64,000 nucleotides of DNA, from the NCBI RefSeq assembly GCF_001014645.1, contig NZ_LASZ01000017.1, positions 1 through 64,000 on the forward strand. Reading direction: 5' to 3'. The stretch is from Luteimonas sp. FCS-9. Lineage in GTDB: Bacteria; Pseudomonadota; Gammaproteobacteria; Xanthomonadales; Xanthomonadaceae. Numbering within the stretch: the first letter of the stretch is position 1; the number at the start of each line of letters is the position of its first letter. This document shows positions 63,580 to 64,000 of the stretch, in pieces. The position numbers and the translations under genes were made by a program. The notes under the pieces were generated by a model that saw only the letters and a list, made by a program, of their open reading frames with translations, did not search any database and had not been told where the DNA came from.

Positions 63580-64000
63580 CAGAAGCGTGCGCCGATGCCG
63601 AAGCCGACGGTCCACGGGTCGAGCTTGAGGTCGCTCTGCACGGTCTCGCCGGCCTGCTTGACGTCCGCGCGGCTACGCAGGTAGCGCGCATCGGCACGGG
63701 CGAACCAGGTGGAATTGATGTTCATGTCCACGCCCACGGTGCCGATCGCGCCCTTGGGCGTGGTCAGGCTGACGTGGTCGCCGCCACCGCCCAGGTCCTC
63801 GTTGCTGATGTTGGACTGGTGGTAACCCAGGCCGACGAACGGACGGAAGGTGTTGTCGACGTCGCCGAAGTGGTACTGGCCACTCAGCGCGATCGGCTGC
63901 TGCTCGACGGTGCCGATCTTGCCGCCGTCCTGCTTGACGCGGTGATCGAACGAATCGAGCGCGCCCCACAGTTCGGCGCTGATGTTGTCGGTGAAGTTGT
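63580..64000 (-). CDS. OmpW-family outer-membrane protein (5' part beyond window)
   Basis: About 140 C-terminal residues are present. Text such as YHFGDVDNTFRPFVGLGYHQ, NINSTWFARADARYLRSRAD and VQSDLKLDPWTVGFGIGARF with a terminal Phe identifies the OmpW/AlkL eight-stranded barrel family. The N-terminus and promoter lie beyond base 64000. It is probably a channel for small hydrophobic compounds; this role is a family inference. It is followed by a strong terminator and then the long repeat. Confidence 0.85.

Overview
The window is GC-rich chromosomal DNA (roughly 70% by eye) from a gammaproteobacterium, most likely Lysobacteraceae/Xanthomonadaceae (a Lysobacter/Luteimonas/Stenotrophomonas-like organism). 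This placement is an inference from three things: the DUF3348-DUF802-OmpA-DUF2894 cluster, the GTAGGAGCGCGC REP pairs, and the overall mix of families. I saw no rRNA, tRNA, CRISPR array, insertion sequence or prophage. Nearly all of the sequence is dense core-type coding DNA, with about 60 protein genes.

Layout. 0-5.8 kb: a TonB-domain periplasmic protein; an Xre/MbcA-RES toxin-antitoxin pair with a palindromic operator; a repeat-rich spacer; a lipoprotein; a DUF924 protein; cardiolipin synthase; and the ribosomal protein pair rpmB-rpmG. 6-10.4 kb: a four-gene minus-strand operon encoding a MotA/ExbB-like protein with a long coiled-coil tail (DUF802), a MotB/OmpA-like partner with the membrane Asp, and two accessory proteins (DUF3348, DUF2894). 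It looks like a stator-type, ion-driven envelope machine of unknown job. 10.5-19 kb: an orphan ORF, a DUF2207 membrane protein, and a czcCBA-type heavy-metal efflux operon preceded by a His/Cys-rich exported peptide. 19-24 kb: parB-parA, rsmG and a phosphopantetheinyl transferase, divergent from an acyl-activating ligase; then a GlsB-type membrane protein. 24-26.9 kb: exonuclease III, an aldehyde dehydrogenase and a gamma-carbonic anhydrase.

26.9-33.7 kb: a six-gene, mostly stop/start-overlapping operon (RDD, SpoIIM-like, DUF4129, DUF4350, MoxR ATPase, DUF58), probably an AAA+/von Willebrand-type envelope system. 33.9-42.2 kb: a lipoprotein, small conserved proteins, a beta-barrel protein next to a BCCT (choline/betaine) transporter, DUF3016, two L,D-transpeptidases and an M23 peptidase. 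42.3-46.3 kb: the tesA / ybbA-ybbP-type group. 46.4-50.3 kb: a frameshifted polysaccharide deacetylase, a retropepsin-like protein, an ECF sigma factor with a membrane partner, and small proteins.

50.5-57.8 kb: rsmC and rsuA-type rRNA modification genes, fabB-fabA, a HAD phosphatase, a DJ-1/PfpI gene remnant, a zinc-type CDF exporter with its SmtB-like ArsR repressor and operator, and TyrA. 57.8-64 kb: DUF1415, a DUF1624 acyltransferase, YajQ, a zinc alcohol dehydrogenase, a DMT exporter, a membrane protein, a second copy of the long intergenic repeat, and an OmpW-family gene cut by the window edge.

Three themes stand out. Metal homeostasis appears twice (czcCBA; CDF-ArsR). Envelope and cell-wall functions dominate. 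Intergenic spaces at gene 3' ends carry structured repeats: four REP inverted pairs, and a roughly 220-300 bp element present at both ends of the window, each time directly beyond the terminator of a minus-strand gene. The best candidate for an undescribed system is the DUF3348-DUF802-OmpA-DUF2894 operon, whose two central proteins have the layout of ZorA/ZorB and MotA/MotB stators without Zorya effector genes.
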